Of a stretch of 64,000 nucleotides of DNA, positions 41,501 to 56,500 are shown piece after piece. Source of the DNA: Galbula dea (Eukaryota > Chordata > Aves > Piciformes > Galbulidae). Made by a program: the position numbers and the translations under genes. The stretch is from contig VWZX01006549.1 of the NCBI GenBank assembly GCA_013399015.1, positions 124,001-188,000 of the forward strand. The letters are read 5' to 3'. A model generated the notes under the pieces. It was not told the DNA's origin and searched no databases. It saw only the letters and a list, made by a program, of their open reading frames with translations. Each line of letters starts with the position of its first letter. Positions within the stretch are counted from its first letter, which is position 1.

Positions 41501-44500
41501 AGTTTGTTTTCCCAACTTTTTTCCCTTGTTGCAAGATGTTCTCTTAAATGTGCGGGGCCTAGAATTCATACACATTCACTTGAAAGTACATGCAGTATTT
41601 TGAAAATTTAAAATTCAAATCAAATGGTGAAGGTTTGCGAGTTTTTGACCAGATATGGAATTTCAGCTCAGCCTCCTCTTCCTTCCCTGGGTTATTTATG
41701 GTTCTCCTACCAAGCAACCGTTGAAAAAAAAAAAAGTCATTCCACAAAGATACCATTAGCTTAAGTTACAAACTCGGTCCATGCTCTTCCTAGCCACAGT
41801 CTTGATTACATAGTTCAATTTTTGCTCCACATTTTGACAGCCCATAAGCAAAATTTTAAGCCAGATACCAATTTCCTCAGCTCAACATGCAGCTTCTGAA
41901 CATCTTTGCATAGATCTAGTTTCTTGGTTTGGGGGTTTGTACTATTAGTCTAATCTGTTTAATGTACTTCAGCCCATGATTTTTGAGAGAAAAGAGCTTT
42001 CCCTTGGGATATGAAAGGGCTAAGTAAAGGAACAAGAAAATGTGCTGTAGTTTGATTTTACAAAAGCATTTCGCTGATTATGTCTGCACAACTAAAATAG
42101 CAAAAGAAGTCAGAGTTGTAGGTAAATTACCTCCACTGGCAGAACGCTTACTGCAGCACAGCAGTTCCATGGTTATTCAGCTTCAGTGCCATTAAATATC
42201 AGAGGCAGCTCTTACGTTTTTGTTCATGCTTGTTTTTTAGCAAAATGAAATCTTCTAATTCCCCAAGTCTGTGAGTGTCTAAAAGGCATTTTGACAATGC
42301 CCTTTAAAACATGCTTTAGCTTTTGGTCAGCCCTGAGTTGGTCAGGCAATTGGACTAGATGATCAGTATAGGTCCCTTCCAATTGAAGTAGTGTATTCTA
42401 TTCTATTCTAACAAAAACTATACGAGGAGGCTACTTTGGGTGCACTTTTAAACTGAGTGGGGTACAGACACTTATAGAATCAGCAAAATACTGCTGCCTC
42501 TGACTGTCTGAAGTTTCACCATCCAAGAACGAACACAGGCACCTAACTGTCAATCAAAATGCACTTTTGAAACCCATATGTATGTGTATGTGTTTGTTAC
42601 CATTAATCCTGAAACACAGAAAGTACAGTTGAAAAGGATTCCTGGTCAAGATACCGGTATTATTACAGCAACAATCACCAGAAAATGCTCAATCCACTCT
42701 TTAGGAGTCTGAAGAACTACTCAGATGAACCAATATGGTTGCAGGTGCAATTTAATAGTGTTGAAAGCACGTAAGTACATGATACTCTTGACCAAAGCTG
42801 TACAAACATTGATAGATGAGAATTTAGATGATTTTATTTACACATCTTAGGCAGCAGGAGAAGACGAACACAGAGGAGCATGTATTTAGACACTATGCAT
42901 ACACACCCACCTTTATTAATGTTGCACCAGGGAAACAAGGTACAGACACTACGGAATCAGAGATGCTTTGTGATCCTGTAGACATGCCAGAAAACATCTA
43001 AAAAGGGAATTCTGCATTTATGGCAATCTCTGCAAAGTTTCTGACTCCATGTAGCTTAAGGAGTCACACTTTGATAGCCTGTGACTCCCTACAAGAGGGC
43101 AGAGAAAACAAAATAAATAAAAATCTGTGGCTGCTGTGTAATTTGCCCTTTGCACCTGGGGAGGCTGGGGGGTGGGTTCTGTGTGTGTGTGGAGGTGGAA
43201 AACACGACTGGATGAAGAACCTTACAAATCCCAAGAACATTTCAGCAATTCTCAGTTAGTATTGCCAGTCTCCCTCAAGGAAAGCCTTTTACTGACACCT
43301 AAAAAAAGCACCATCTACAACTTAAGAAGCAGCGTGAAAGCTTTGCAAGCTATTATTTATCTTATCAATCAAGCAACTTAACAGATATGCTAAATCACAA
43401 GCCATTTTCACAACAGAAAATAAAACATGCCAAATGAAAGTGATTATATTTAAAAAAAAAAAAGCCAAGCTATAATTTCAAGAGCTCTATGGTGGTATGG
43501 CTGTTTGTCTCCAAAGACAGATGCATCAGACAAGATCAGGAAAAGCTTTATGACCTTCCCATATCAACAGCAGGCAGCTGAGTCTTCTTTCAAATCACAA
43601 ATCAGCTAAATACCCAAAGTGATGGATCTGCCACACAGAGAAAGAGGTAACCAGTCACAGACTTGGCACTCATAAAAGACAGCAAGTACAGAGGGTTTAG
43701 CTTTACCACATTGTATGTCTGATTTATATTTCCTGCTCTGACCCAACTGAACTGTTGAAACCTCTCACTCCCTTTGTTCATCAAGTAGGAACAGGAAGAG
43801 TTGACTGTCATCTGACATACAGACAAAAGACTCTGGTTGGCAACGAAGCATCACATACAAACATTCAATCGGTAAAATGGGTAAGAGCAGGAACAGATAC
43901 CTGATGTGGCAGCACCTTTCCTCTATCTTAGAGGGGGATAGCCAAAACGTTATTCAAATCAGCGTTGTCTCACTGGCAACAGTACTAAATTCACCAATGT
44001 AACAGTTAAGTTTATGGCCCACCTTAGTAATACTTTCAGTTTTCTTCTTCCAGCCCCAGGGTTCCCTCTCCATAGACCCTCGATTCAAGCCCAACACAGA
44101 ATCACAGAATGTCCTGAGCTGGAAGGGACCCATAAGGATCATCGAGTCCAACTCCTATAGGCACAGGACAACCCCAAAGTCACACTATGTGCCCAAGTAC
44201 GTTGTCCAAGTGCCTCTTAAACTCCGTGAGAGTTGGGGTCCAGATGGAGAAGCAAGTCTCGCACTAGTTCAGGGTCAACTAGAGCATTAACAGACTCCCT
44301 GCCATTGGTCACTGGCTCATGGCACTGGGTGCTCCAGATCCCATCCTCTATGTTAAAGACAGAGGCAAAGAAAGCATTAAATGTTTCTGCTTTGTCAATG
44401 TCTCTGCTTGTGAGGTGACCATCTCCATTCAGTAATGGGCCAATGTCATTCCTGGTTTTCCTCTTACAATTAACATATTTTTAAAAGTTTTTTTTACTGT

Positions 44501-47500
44501 CTCCCACTGTACTGGCCAACTTCAATTCTAACTCGGCCTTAGCTGCACAGATTTTCTCTTCACTGTGGTAAACAGTTTCTCTGTAGACCTCCCATGTTAC
44601 CAGACTCTTCTTCCACTGGTCATACACGTTTTGTTTTTTGTTTAATCTCCAGAAGAAGCTCCTTACTCAGCCAAGCACCTTCTCAAAAAAAATAAAACCA
44701 AAGGCTTCAGCTGAAACATAAACTGCTACAAGTTAAAGGATCCACAGCAAATTTCTCATATTTGTATATTCTGTTGAAGAGATATTAAAATGCCATTAAA
44801 CAGATGTTTGAATCTGTGAGAATACACTGTAGAAAGTGCTCATACAGGTAGTTATTCCACAACTCATTTACTCCCATTATAAAAACCCCACAGTAGTTAC
44901 CATCATGCCGCGGGTCAGAGACACTTACAAGCTTCATGTACTAATTCATTACATTTGCATCAAGGATGTTATCAATTTACACACTGATATAAAACTGTCT
45001 TAATGGACAGAAAGCTTGCACACCAAGTCAGTGGGTGTAGCAAAAGCACGTTACTCTTCAATGAGCTAGTGATTTGTCAACATGCCAGCCAAGTGAAAAA
45101 ACAAGTTCTGCACTTCCCCTAAAAGCAGTTCAGATGCTTTATGTGATCCATGAAATCATGGTACCAAGTATACCACTATCCAGCAAGTCGTGACAATATC
45201 TGCACTTTGCTCCTACAGAGATGTACACAATTTTTAGACCATGCTTGATTCATAATACCTAAGCAGCTTACAAGCTATCACATTTGTAGTATCACCTGAT
45301 CAGACAGTCATCTTTGTCCCTCATAAACAGGTATCCTTTTAAATTAAAACCCTGCTATAGTAGTATGTGGCAGACTAAATTATTTCTAACATGAGTCCAG
45401 AAAAAGAAAGATTAAACTGCCCTAGTAAATCAAAAGAAATTCTTACTATATTAGCACTTCAGTAGTTTTCAACTTCATCTTAAAATTGACACTTTTTTGA
45501 CAAAGGCTAGATTTCCTATTTTGCCTGGGATTTGCAAAACTTAACTGCAGATACATTTACCCAATACTGTGACAAAAAATTCTGCTCTCACTGAACTGTA
45601 CAATCACCCAGCATCCACATAAAGATGCACATACAAGAAAAACAGTGGCATTTACTGAGGAAATAAAAACATTGCTTCCATTATTCTTTGGAAGTGACTC
45701 CAGAGCTCAGAAGATACTAACAAGACACAAATCATGCACTGTGCTCTCCAATGTCCAACAGAAGAAAGGTAAGCAGAGTAATTGTCAAATCTATCTCATA
45801 GGCACAGCCAAAAAGTTCTGCCCTCACAAAAGAGGGATTAAAGATGTTGTAGAATACAGCTGTGACATTTGGGCTTATAAAAAAAAACATCAAAACACCG
45901 TAACAAGTCGAGATAATTATCAAGTGTCAAAATCTGTACATAGACACAGGTTGTATTTAGAACAAACAGTGTGAGGGTAACAAAATTTGCCCCCAAAATT
46001 AAATCTCAAGTATGCTAACAACTAAGATCCTGATTTTGTCTCAAAACTTCCTGAAAAGATGATATATGGCATCCTTGAAATCTCACTATATTACCATGGA
46101 TGACTTACTCCCCAAGGCTAATTAGCTTCCTTGCTCTTAAGTGAAATTAAAACCTTTTATAAGCAAATTATGATGAGTTATAAAATCTGAAGCAGAAAAG
46201 CAATCAACCAAGCAAATACACACAAAAGCAGTATGCTGTAAATGCTAACAACAGATATGCTATAAATAAAAACTCTTAAGAAAACTGCTCAAGGTCAAAT
46301 TTAATCAGCCCTTTTGAACACTTGATCCTGTGGGCCTTTTTAGCTAGGAGTTTGTAGCTATGCCTATTCATAAAGCTATTTAATTATTTTTGAAAGGATT
46401 TGAGAATATGCAATTGTTTTGTAAGTATATTACTCTGTGGAATTAAAGATAGTAAAGTAAGGTGGATGATTTACATAAGAAAAAATACATCCTGCTCATC
46501 ATGACAACACATTTTCTGCTTGATGAAACAAACAAAAAAGGTCTTATATCAAGAGTTAGGATAACAACTGCGCAAGTCAGTCTTTTATCCCTAATCTCAT
46601 CACTCAAATTGATAGGTGATTTCAGCAATATGGTATTTCAATCTACCAAAACTATCCACTAGCATTACTGTTTATTGCTCTTGTTTTCCACATAGAAATG
46701 TACTTATTAGGGCTGGAACTACTTCTAAAAACACTTATTCAAGTAGCTTTTGCTGCGAAGAACAGCTTATTTTGAGGGAAAGTTCTCCTGGGTTTTTTAG
46801 TCTTTTAAAAGTTAGTTTTAAAAAATAACTGAAAAATTACAATTACTTAATCTTTCATTACAACTTGTTCACATTTTGCACTTCAAGGATCTCTATAAAC
46901 AAATAATGTTTTCTTGTTCTCTCCAATTCTAATGCACTAGCACAAGTTTGAAGTGTTTTCTTTGAAACTTTCAGGGCCTGTTCCAATCTCAGTCCAGATA
47001 CTTTTGTTTAAACATTCCTTTGCAGCAGGAGCTGATGTTGTTTTCACTAAAATTTTCTGAATACTATCCTCTGTATTATCAACTGGTAAAACCTCCCTAT
47101 TTTGAAATGTAAATTTCAGAATCAATTTACTTGTAAGCATTCCTTTGAAAAGGCAAAACTCTCTGCTTTCTCAGAGATTCCACATTTACAAACAAAGCAG
47201 AAAAATGGGAGTACAAAACAGACCAGACTCTGAGAATCTGCTCTCCCTGCACCCCATTTTTTTCTATCTTTAATACAAATACACTAAAATGCTGCAGCTT
47301 ACCAATCACAATGGAAGCATGAAGTAGTACATCAGGCAGGTTTGGTTTGTGGGGCTTTGTTTTGTTTTGTTTTCCCTAAAGAGCTACAGACTAATACATT
47401 TTTCGAGGGGAAAAACAATCCTAAGTCATGAGAAAGTCAAAGAAGCCCAAGTAGAATTGTGACAACTGATGAAGGATTTACTTAAGGGGTATTTTCATAG

Positions 47501-50500
47501 TTGGATAGAGCAGCCAGGAACAGTTTTCAACATCTCCAGATGCAATTGCTCACATTCACTTCTATATACAAATTGTTCATTACAGAAAGGTCACAATTTA
47601 GAAAATTTCCTGTACAATTCTAAAACCCACTCTGACACCACTCTCAAATCTCCACTGATGAGGGCTGACAGAGGGTCTGAATGTTCCTTTGCACACAAGG
47701 AATAAAAAGAATAATATATCAGAAAATCCAGACACCCACGACTAAGGAGGTCAAGCCAACGGAAGCATATGGTGTTCTGTCTGTGCATTGGCTGCAGACA
47801 ACAAGGATAATTAAACACATGATTTGTTTGAGAAGAGTAATTGGCAGCACTTGAGCTGAAGGTCTTCTTTTAAAACAAAGAACAGCAAGCTACAGTGATG
47901 GAAACAAAATCTCACATTTGCAATTTATTTGTCCTGATCTGACTTTTAACTAGCATTCCGACTACTTTACCTAGTAAACATCACTGCCTAGGACACTCTG
48001 GAGGAATATAACCCTCAGGGCTTTTTAGATTCAAGCTATTTGTTTTTTGTTTTATTCCCACTGCGAAGAAGCACTGTCAACTCTTCTTGAAAGGGAAAGT
48101 GATACAAAAAGGTCACTGAAATCATATGCTAAATCAGTTCCACAATAAGCAATCAGCATTTAACACATCTCTAGCCCTGAATAGAAACAGTAAGGTATAA
48201 ATAAAAGCTTCATAAATTCTATTCCCAAAAAAACCAAAGCTGTACAAGGAAAATTACTACAACTTCTGTTGTAGACATACATAGCATAATGAGTTCAGTT
48301 TAAGAAATTAATACAAGAAGAGCTCAGGCAAGTATGCAGACCACTGAAGTCATGTAATTTGGACACTAACTCTTCGCAGTGCCAGAAAAAATACCTTCAA
48401 ATGAGCTCCATTAAAGCCCTCCACCTTGATAGATCTTGTCTTGCACAAGACTCAAATTGTCCAACAGTGTAAAAAACCTAGGAAATGGTCAACAACATCA
48501 CAATATTACCTCAAAAACAGGAACACAATTTCCAGTGACAGCTTTTAATTTTTCAAACTAACTGCCAACTAAAAAGCGACCCTACAAGTCTGGCTAAAAT
48601 GTTATGCAGAAGATCTATTGCTTGAGCAAGCACAAAGCTCCAATTTAGGCAAACATTACAACACTAATATGTGTTTTAAGACAATGTGTAGTAGTAGTTT
48701 TAAGTCAATGTGTAGCCTGTATTGTTAGCAACACTGAAGGACTAAAGCACATCTGCTGAAAGGAACCATTCCCATTGCATTTTTTAACATACTGAAATAA
48801 ACCTTTCTACATTTCTGCAGAAATGCATGTATTAAGCATATATGTTGCCTTTTAGGTAATTCAACCCCTTGCAGGCAAGCCAACTGTGATATCTCAAGTT
48901 TCTCCTCAGCCCTCAACCTGACAGCAATTTCAGCTACTTTCTACAAACAGGTACCTATACCCATATTGAGATAACAAACCAAAACAGTCATGCTATAAAG
49001 TGGTCTCAAATTCCTGCAGTTAATGGGCTTGGTTTTGGGGGTTATCTTGGTGGGGTTTTTTTTTTCCTTACAATAAAAACTATTTCTCTGCATACCACCT
49101 TTTTATAAGCTACTGAACTTCTAATTCCATTTACTATAACAGGGTTCTCTGCCGTAGCAGAAATCATGAAAGAAGGTTCTTTGATTCTCCTTGTCCCTGA
49201 TTTGATAAGTTAAAACTGGAACAGGGATTTAAAAGAGAAAAGTATTCATAAAAGCTCAAAGTAAAATCATTTTGCTTGAAAATGTTTATTATCCAAACCA
49301 AGGTGCACAAACAGTAAACCAAGGGTTAAGGCTTCTGAGTAGAACTGTAACTTTCATAGTGATCCTTTTAGTAACAATCAAGGAGTTTGTGGAAGAACTA
49401 CCATAGCATAGAAATTATTACTCCAGAAGAAGAGCTCCAAGATGCATGGTGTGGCTATAAACCACATCTTAATAAAGGTGAATTGAAATAAAGTATATTT
49501 TCCATTATAGCAAAGGCTTTGGGTTTTGCTAAAGATTTGTTCAAAAACTTTTTTCATTACCAAAACTGTATGTAAAATTCCATTTTTACTTCTGAAAGAT
49601 GCAAATCGATACAACCATAGAAGTTTCTATTAAGTGTCCCATTACTTTTATGCCATTATTGCAGTATATACATCAATCTGTTATAAAAGCTTTGCTTGAG
49701 AATGAAGGGTACAGTCAAGTGCATCGGCCACCAACTCCACAATTTCAGGTGACTACCACAAATAGCAACACCTCCTTTAGCGTAACAATCAGCTCCCTAC
49801 ATTCAATTTGCGTTTGAAAAATGCATCTGTAGCATCTCAATAAAGACCACAAAGTAACCATGAACACCTTTTTCTTCTATGGCACATTTAAGAGGACAGT
49901 AAACATCTACAAACAGTAAGACATTACCACAAGACCAGACACAGTTAAAAGGAAACAGCTTGAGCAGAGATTCTTGTCAGACCCAGAACACAGTTCTTTC
50001 CTAATTCAAAGAATTACAAAAATTACAAGTACAAAAATATTCCTACAAACACAATCAGAAGCAGTTTGTCTTACACTTTGAATTAGGATTAAACTACCAG
50101 TATCATGAACAACCAAAAACTAACATATACAATTTATGTGTACATGTCTGCTTGAGTTTTAAATTTAAAAAAAGCTCTATCAACTGAGTGAGGAAGGCAG
50201 AGTGAAAAAAGTATTGAAGTATTTTGAAGGAGTGACAGAGGATTCTGGTGTATGTCTTATGCCAAAAGAAGCTGCAGTGACATTTCAACTTCTGAAATAA
50301 GTTAACCACAACCAGTCTACATTCATTAGCTGAGTCATTAGTTTATCATTATGACTGCACAAGGGAACAACTTCAAGCCATTGGTAGTGAATATATGAAC
50401 ATACTGTGAATGTCCTACAATAAATTTTTTTCTTCATGAGGACAAAATTCTCAACTTCACCCAATCCAAATCTTTGATAACTGCAATCTACACATAACTA

Positions 50501-53500
50501 AAACACCAAAAAAGCCAACACAGCTCATCTCTGGATCCCAAAATACAAAACAAAGAGAAAAGTCTTCCTCTGAGTTACAGCTCATTCCAAGTTTAAAGCT
50601 TTACCAAATTAAGTTAAACATAGGTTTAAACCAACATATTACAAATACAGGGCAAAGCATTAATCCCTTTTATAGTGTCTCCACACAACATAAAACTGCA
50701 CATTTATTGTACAGAACTGCCTGCTTAGTAAAGCAATGTGGAGGAGGAAAAGATGGGAAAATGAGCCCCAACCTAAAAAGGTCATCTCTACCTACAGATG
50801 CATGTGCCCTGTTTGCATCAGAAAAAAGTTACTCTACCATCACATATATTGGGACTTTCAGAAAGGTCTCCCCTACTTCTATCTAGAGCCTCTCTGCTCA
50901 GATACATTTATGCAAAGCAAAAATGTTTAACCCTGACACTGCCACACAAACTCCACAACACATGCACCTCTGTCCATCTCTCAGAATGTGACACACACAG
51001 CACATACATCAACCAACTGGCCAGTAACTGAGTGGCTGATCCCTCTCAGACATCCCAAAAGCACATAGACTATTGTGCAATTGCTCAGCAACTTCTTATC
51101 ACAAATATGCACTTACGTAAGACTCCCCAAAGGTGTCACTTACTGTGCACACTTAATTTTTGTATACACAGTTGGGATTTCTGGTCAGGCAGTAACCTGG
51201 CCAGCAACAGGATGCCTGTGCAGCAGCATCCACCCATCTGAGCCTAAAAGGCTCTGCATCTGAAGGATGTCTGTCCAGGCAAGATTTCTGCAAAGAAAAA
51301 GAAGTCCAGGAAAACCCAGGTGTATGTATCCCAAATCTTCTCCAAGAAATACAAACGTTTTGAGAGTTAAGATGCTCTACGTTCTCCGACAGATTAACTC
51401 AGTTACAGTCCAATGTGGCAAGGAAACAAAGCACACAGGAAAAGCAGAACCATGACACAAAAGGAGAAAGTAACCATTCAGTTCTGACAACCTGAAAGCT
51501 TCTGAATAACACAATTTGTTTCTACGACAGAATTGTCAATAGCTCTGATTTTCTGTACACGTAAATCAAGACATTCTTACTTGAAAGCATTCCTATCCCT
51601 CCCCTCAGAAACCAATGAAGCATACACACACAAGCAAGAAAAAACAGCTTCCTAAATTAAAATGAGATAAGTAATGGTAGATCCTCAGCCAAACGTTTAA
51701 CATTTTAATATATTAGAAGAAAATTAATCTATTAAAATATAAGTGGTCAGAAAAGTGCTATCACCTCACAATTAACACTAATTCTAAGAGCTGACACTCT
51801 TAAAAATTCTTATTAGTTTGAGCACAAAATTCAAGCCATTGCCAAAGTTTCCACACACACTAGTGGGTTGGGGTTTGCAGATACTTCTTGCTACTTTGTG
51901 CATTGACAACTGTGTTGAACAAGCTCTGTTTCTGAGAACATGCTCTTTCCAACTTGTCCTCCTTGCAAACAACTCAAGATCAAAGCTTCACCATGCTCCC
52001 ACATTGCTGTAAATTAACAACCTTGTAAGTCAAATGTGATCCCAACATATTTGTTTTATTCAAGTATCCCTCCAACAGTATCTCTACAGTTTGTCTCTAG
52101 GAGCTGTGCAACTAAATATGAGGGTAATAGGTAAGACCATGGTACATTTGTGGGCTACAATAATCACATTTATGCTTTATAAGCATAGGAAACTTTAGAA
52201 TTCTTCTTGAGCATAAGACAGTTACATTATGTCCTGCCACAAGCAAGAATAGGTGTTCTGCTGTTTACTGTTAGATAGATGGGTGGCATGTCTGCAGGAA
52301 GTATCCACAGGAACAGATAGAAAGCTGCATGATACCCAAGAAGAAAACCAGAAAAGCAGCTGGAAGCACAGCTCTAAAATACTGTAGAATAATTGCTTTT
52401 TAGGCAGAGACTAGTCAGAATAAAGCCTTGTGGTGTTAGCAAGGAAACCATTTCTATTCACCTTCTGCCAGGTTCAGGAAAAATAGTGCACTATACACAA
52501 AACTAAATTACAGTCTTAGCAGTGTCTCAGCCTAAAAAGAAACAACTTACAGAATTCTAATCCTGAAGATTTTAGCCATAATGGAAAAAGCTTTTTGGTT
52601 ATCTGAGCAGCAAATAAAGTTGTGATTACATAGCAGGAATAATGTTACTGAGCAAAAAGGAAAAAAGTGCATCACATTTGAAAATAAATTTAAAAAAACA
52701 CTATTTTTTTTCCTAACACAATATTTTCACACTTGCTAGCTATAAAAAGGGCTGTAGACATTAACAATAAACATTTAAGTGAATCTGCTAAAATAGAAGT
52801 ATATATTTTACGTTAAGGGATCAAACTTGATGCTAATAAAGGGCAACACATCTCATGCAAACATCTACTCCAGAATGTAACTGCACTTGCCATTACAAAA
52901 ACATTTTCCAGTACCTAAGCTTGCTTTCCTTTTTCCAGCCCATTATACCCTGTTAATCCATTGTTTGTGGCCACAGTGAATACGCCCTTTTTTTGTTTTA
53001 AGAACTTTTAAAAATACTTGAATATTATCTTCCTGTCTCTCTTCTCACACCTTTCCTGTGAGATAAAGAATGACAGGACAATGACCCTTCCGTTTCAGTG
53101 TAGATTTTCTAGATCTTTGATCACCTGTTGCTCCTTTGAATCCAATCCAATAAATCTATTTTCTTTGCAGTGCACCACTCAGAACTGGACAGAGTGCCAA
53201 GCAGAGCAGAAAGATGACTTCCTGTGTCTTGCTGGAGTAGTAACTTCGTACTACTTTACTTAACACCCTTTCCTGTTCAATTTCTTATTTTTCTGCAATA
53301 ATGTGATGATTTGTACTTAGTATGCAATTTGCAGTAGACTGCCATTCTTTAATTAGAATCCTAACCCCAAATTTGTTCCTCATTCTTCATGTATACATTT
53401 GATTTTCTTCTGCTTTAATACACCCTGTGTTTTGTCTGGGGCACTTTCACCTACCTTCAACCCTTCACTCATTCCCCTTCCTGGCTAGGTCTCCAATTTG

Positions 53501-56500
53501 CATAAGTTATTTTAAACTTCAGTCTCTGCCTACCTTCACTGCTCCTCCCAGCATGGTGGTGTTGGAAACTTGGTAAGAAATCTCTCCCTCTCATCACCAA
53601 GGTTTATTAAGTAAAAGATTAACCACCACCAAAACCAGGACAGACAATTTCACAACCCCTCTTGCTCACTGTGACCATGTATTTATAACTACTCTAGGAA
53701 GACAGTTTCTAGCCAGAAAATAAGTCCACATTAGCTTGCCATCCACTGCAAAGCTTTCTTAGTAGATACATCTCTTACAGTAGGGTATAAGCAGCTGTGC
53801 CAATTGAAGCTTTCTTTCCTAGGTTGGCTGCTCCCATGCAACCAAGTTTTAGAATCCCGTAAACTGTCAAGCTACCCTAGCTGGCAGGCTACCAAAAAAG
53901 CAGGAGGATAAGGCAGTGCTGCAAAAGCTCCTTTGGCTGCAGTACTATCCACTGCAGCTCACTGAAATCACTGGTGTCAGTGTTGTTCTGCTGCAACAGG
54001 CACAAGATGGACACAATACAGCACACCTAAACACTGCCCATCTGGGATGTAGAGCTGGGACAGCATGCTCACTACCTTCACAGGACTCTCAGTAACCATT
54101 CCTCAGCAACATTCCTCAATAGCTGTAATGAAATTCAACTCCTATTTTATTATCAAGAAAAGAAATATGCCAATAAACTCCTGTCAGTGCTAGAAACCAA
54201 TCTTGAAGTCTATTTTAAAATAGACCAGAGTAACGTTCATGTGCTGCTGTTAAAAAGAAAAAAGGAAACTCTTATTTCCTTTAATTTCAGCTCCTGGGTG
54301 ATCTGCTACAGAATTTCCAAAGGAAACCCAACACTTCCTTTCTATTTAACACAAAAGAAAAAAAAGACTCCTCTTCTCCAAACAAACTGGCATGAACTGT
54401 TACATGCACTTTTTTACTTTAGTATCCCATCCCACTCCTTCCCCTCACTGTCTCTACTCTCTCCAGTTTGTAGTCCATTTAACTTTTTTGGTTGGCTGAT
54501 CTTCATTCACATCAGTGCGAATCTGAAATTCTGTATGTGCATCCAGAAGACTCTAATCAGCATTTATTCAAGTAGTAGCTTATCTTAGGATCAAAGCATA
54601 AACTAAGGCAAGTTATGGTTGCAAAATACTAACATACATCTCTCAGGTTTCTGATCTACTTTGAAAGAGAATATTTGAATAACCACTGCCAAGGAAAAAA
54701 TGCCAACAATAAAACTCACCCATATGATGTACATCCTGTTCTCCTTGCCATTTCCTTCATGCTCCTATAGGACTCTACTCCCTTCAGGAATTACTATTCC
54801 AGGTACTTACTCCAAAATTTTCTACCATTGGCTGAGGCTCTGCTTTTTGGTTTAGACTAAGTCAAGTTTTCATATGCTTGCTGTTAAGTTGAGATATTTT
54901 TCAGCATTTATGATTGTTGTGGCTGAGAAACAGTGTGGTAATTCTAATTTTATGAAAACAACCAGAGGAGAAAGAAAACAGCTTTATTATAGAGCTCAGG
55001 CCATCTTCTCTCCAAATGAGAGAAAATGTCATCCTTTAAAAAAAATAAAAAAACCCCCAACAATAGCTCCAACAGAAGCTTTTTCAACTAAATCATCATA
55101 AAAGACGAGTATGTTTTCTATGGAAAAAGCTGACATAGACTACTGGCTTCAGATTGCTCCAAAAACGACATGGTTTAGACAGTCCTGAAGGACTAAGTTG
55201 CACCAGATTTTCACACTATATAGTCCATACATGTCCTTACCACTTCAAGTAGCCAAATGCCTTCTAGAAGTGACACAGGACACTGCCAACTACCTGTCTC
55301 TCACCAAGGACAAAGCTCTGGTACTTTTAACAAAAAAACAGCTCTGCTGGGGTTTTTTTGTGGTTTTGGTTTTTTTGGGGTTTTTTTAAGTGAAGGCAGC
55401 ATGGTTAGAGTAGGAACATGGGAAGAAAGTGAAGAGGTTGACGAATACTTTACTGAGGAATTTCACCCTACCACATCTGCCCTAATCCAGTAAAGTTCCT
55501 TCTCAATTTCCATGCTGGTGACAGGCATCATGAAGTTTGTTGGCCCCAGAAGAGGAGGTTCTGGATCACCATAGAGCACCCTGTACATTGTACATCATAT
55601 GTCAAGTAAGAAAGATAACAAGCTCAAAAAAGATTTTCCTAGATAACTATCTTTGCTGAAGTGAAAGCAAAATTCTTGTGAGGTTCTTCAGCAAGAAATT
55701 AATCAGTAACAAAATCTAACTAGAGAATATTAGCCAAATACTACTACAGTGCTACTCAAATATCCTTTTTGTGTCAGTCTTTGGCACATCTACACTTTTG
55801 TTGTCCAATTAAAATTTCTTATCACAACTTCCAGAACCTGACATTTTCCCTGCTGCTTACATTCAGAAGTCTAGCCTATCAACCAACTGCTACAGCAGAG
55901 ATCATACCACAAAGCATCTGCTTTCTCCAACAAGTGCCCAAAGTGGGGGAAAAAACCACCAAAATACCTAAGTTCAATATGGCACAGAACTCACCTGCTT
56001 CTTTTCTACTTAAAGAAGGGTCACAAATTTGATGTGCTACAACCACCAGTATCCCTAGAAAACCTCAGCTTCCTACTCTTGGACATGAGGCACAACTGAA
56101 GGTAATACCATCAGCAGAATACTCAGAATAAACCATGCAGCAATCTCACTTAGGACAAAATATGTGGTTTAAAATTACTTGATCTTTGAAGGATATAATC
56201 TACTACTTTTCAAGAGATCACATATTTATTAAAAAAAACCAACAAACCAAAACAACCAATCAATCAACAACCTTTCTTCTCCTAGAAATCTTTGCTGAAA
56301 GTTTATTGAAGGACAAAACTGAAACACCTTACTTGCAGTAAACAGTCCTGGCCCTCAGAAAAACTGAGTTTTCCAAGGTTCACAGAGAGTTCAATAAGAT
56401 CAAGAAAGATAAATAAAAAGGTAAAAAGTCTATTACACACAATAGTTACTTGATTATTTCATGAGATTGCTCATGTTATTATAATAGATGCATTTCCCAT

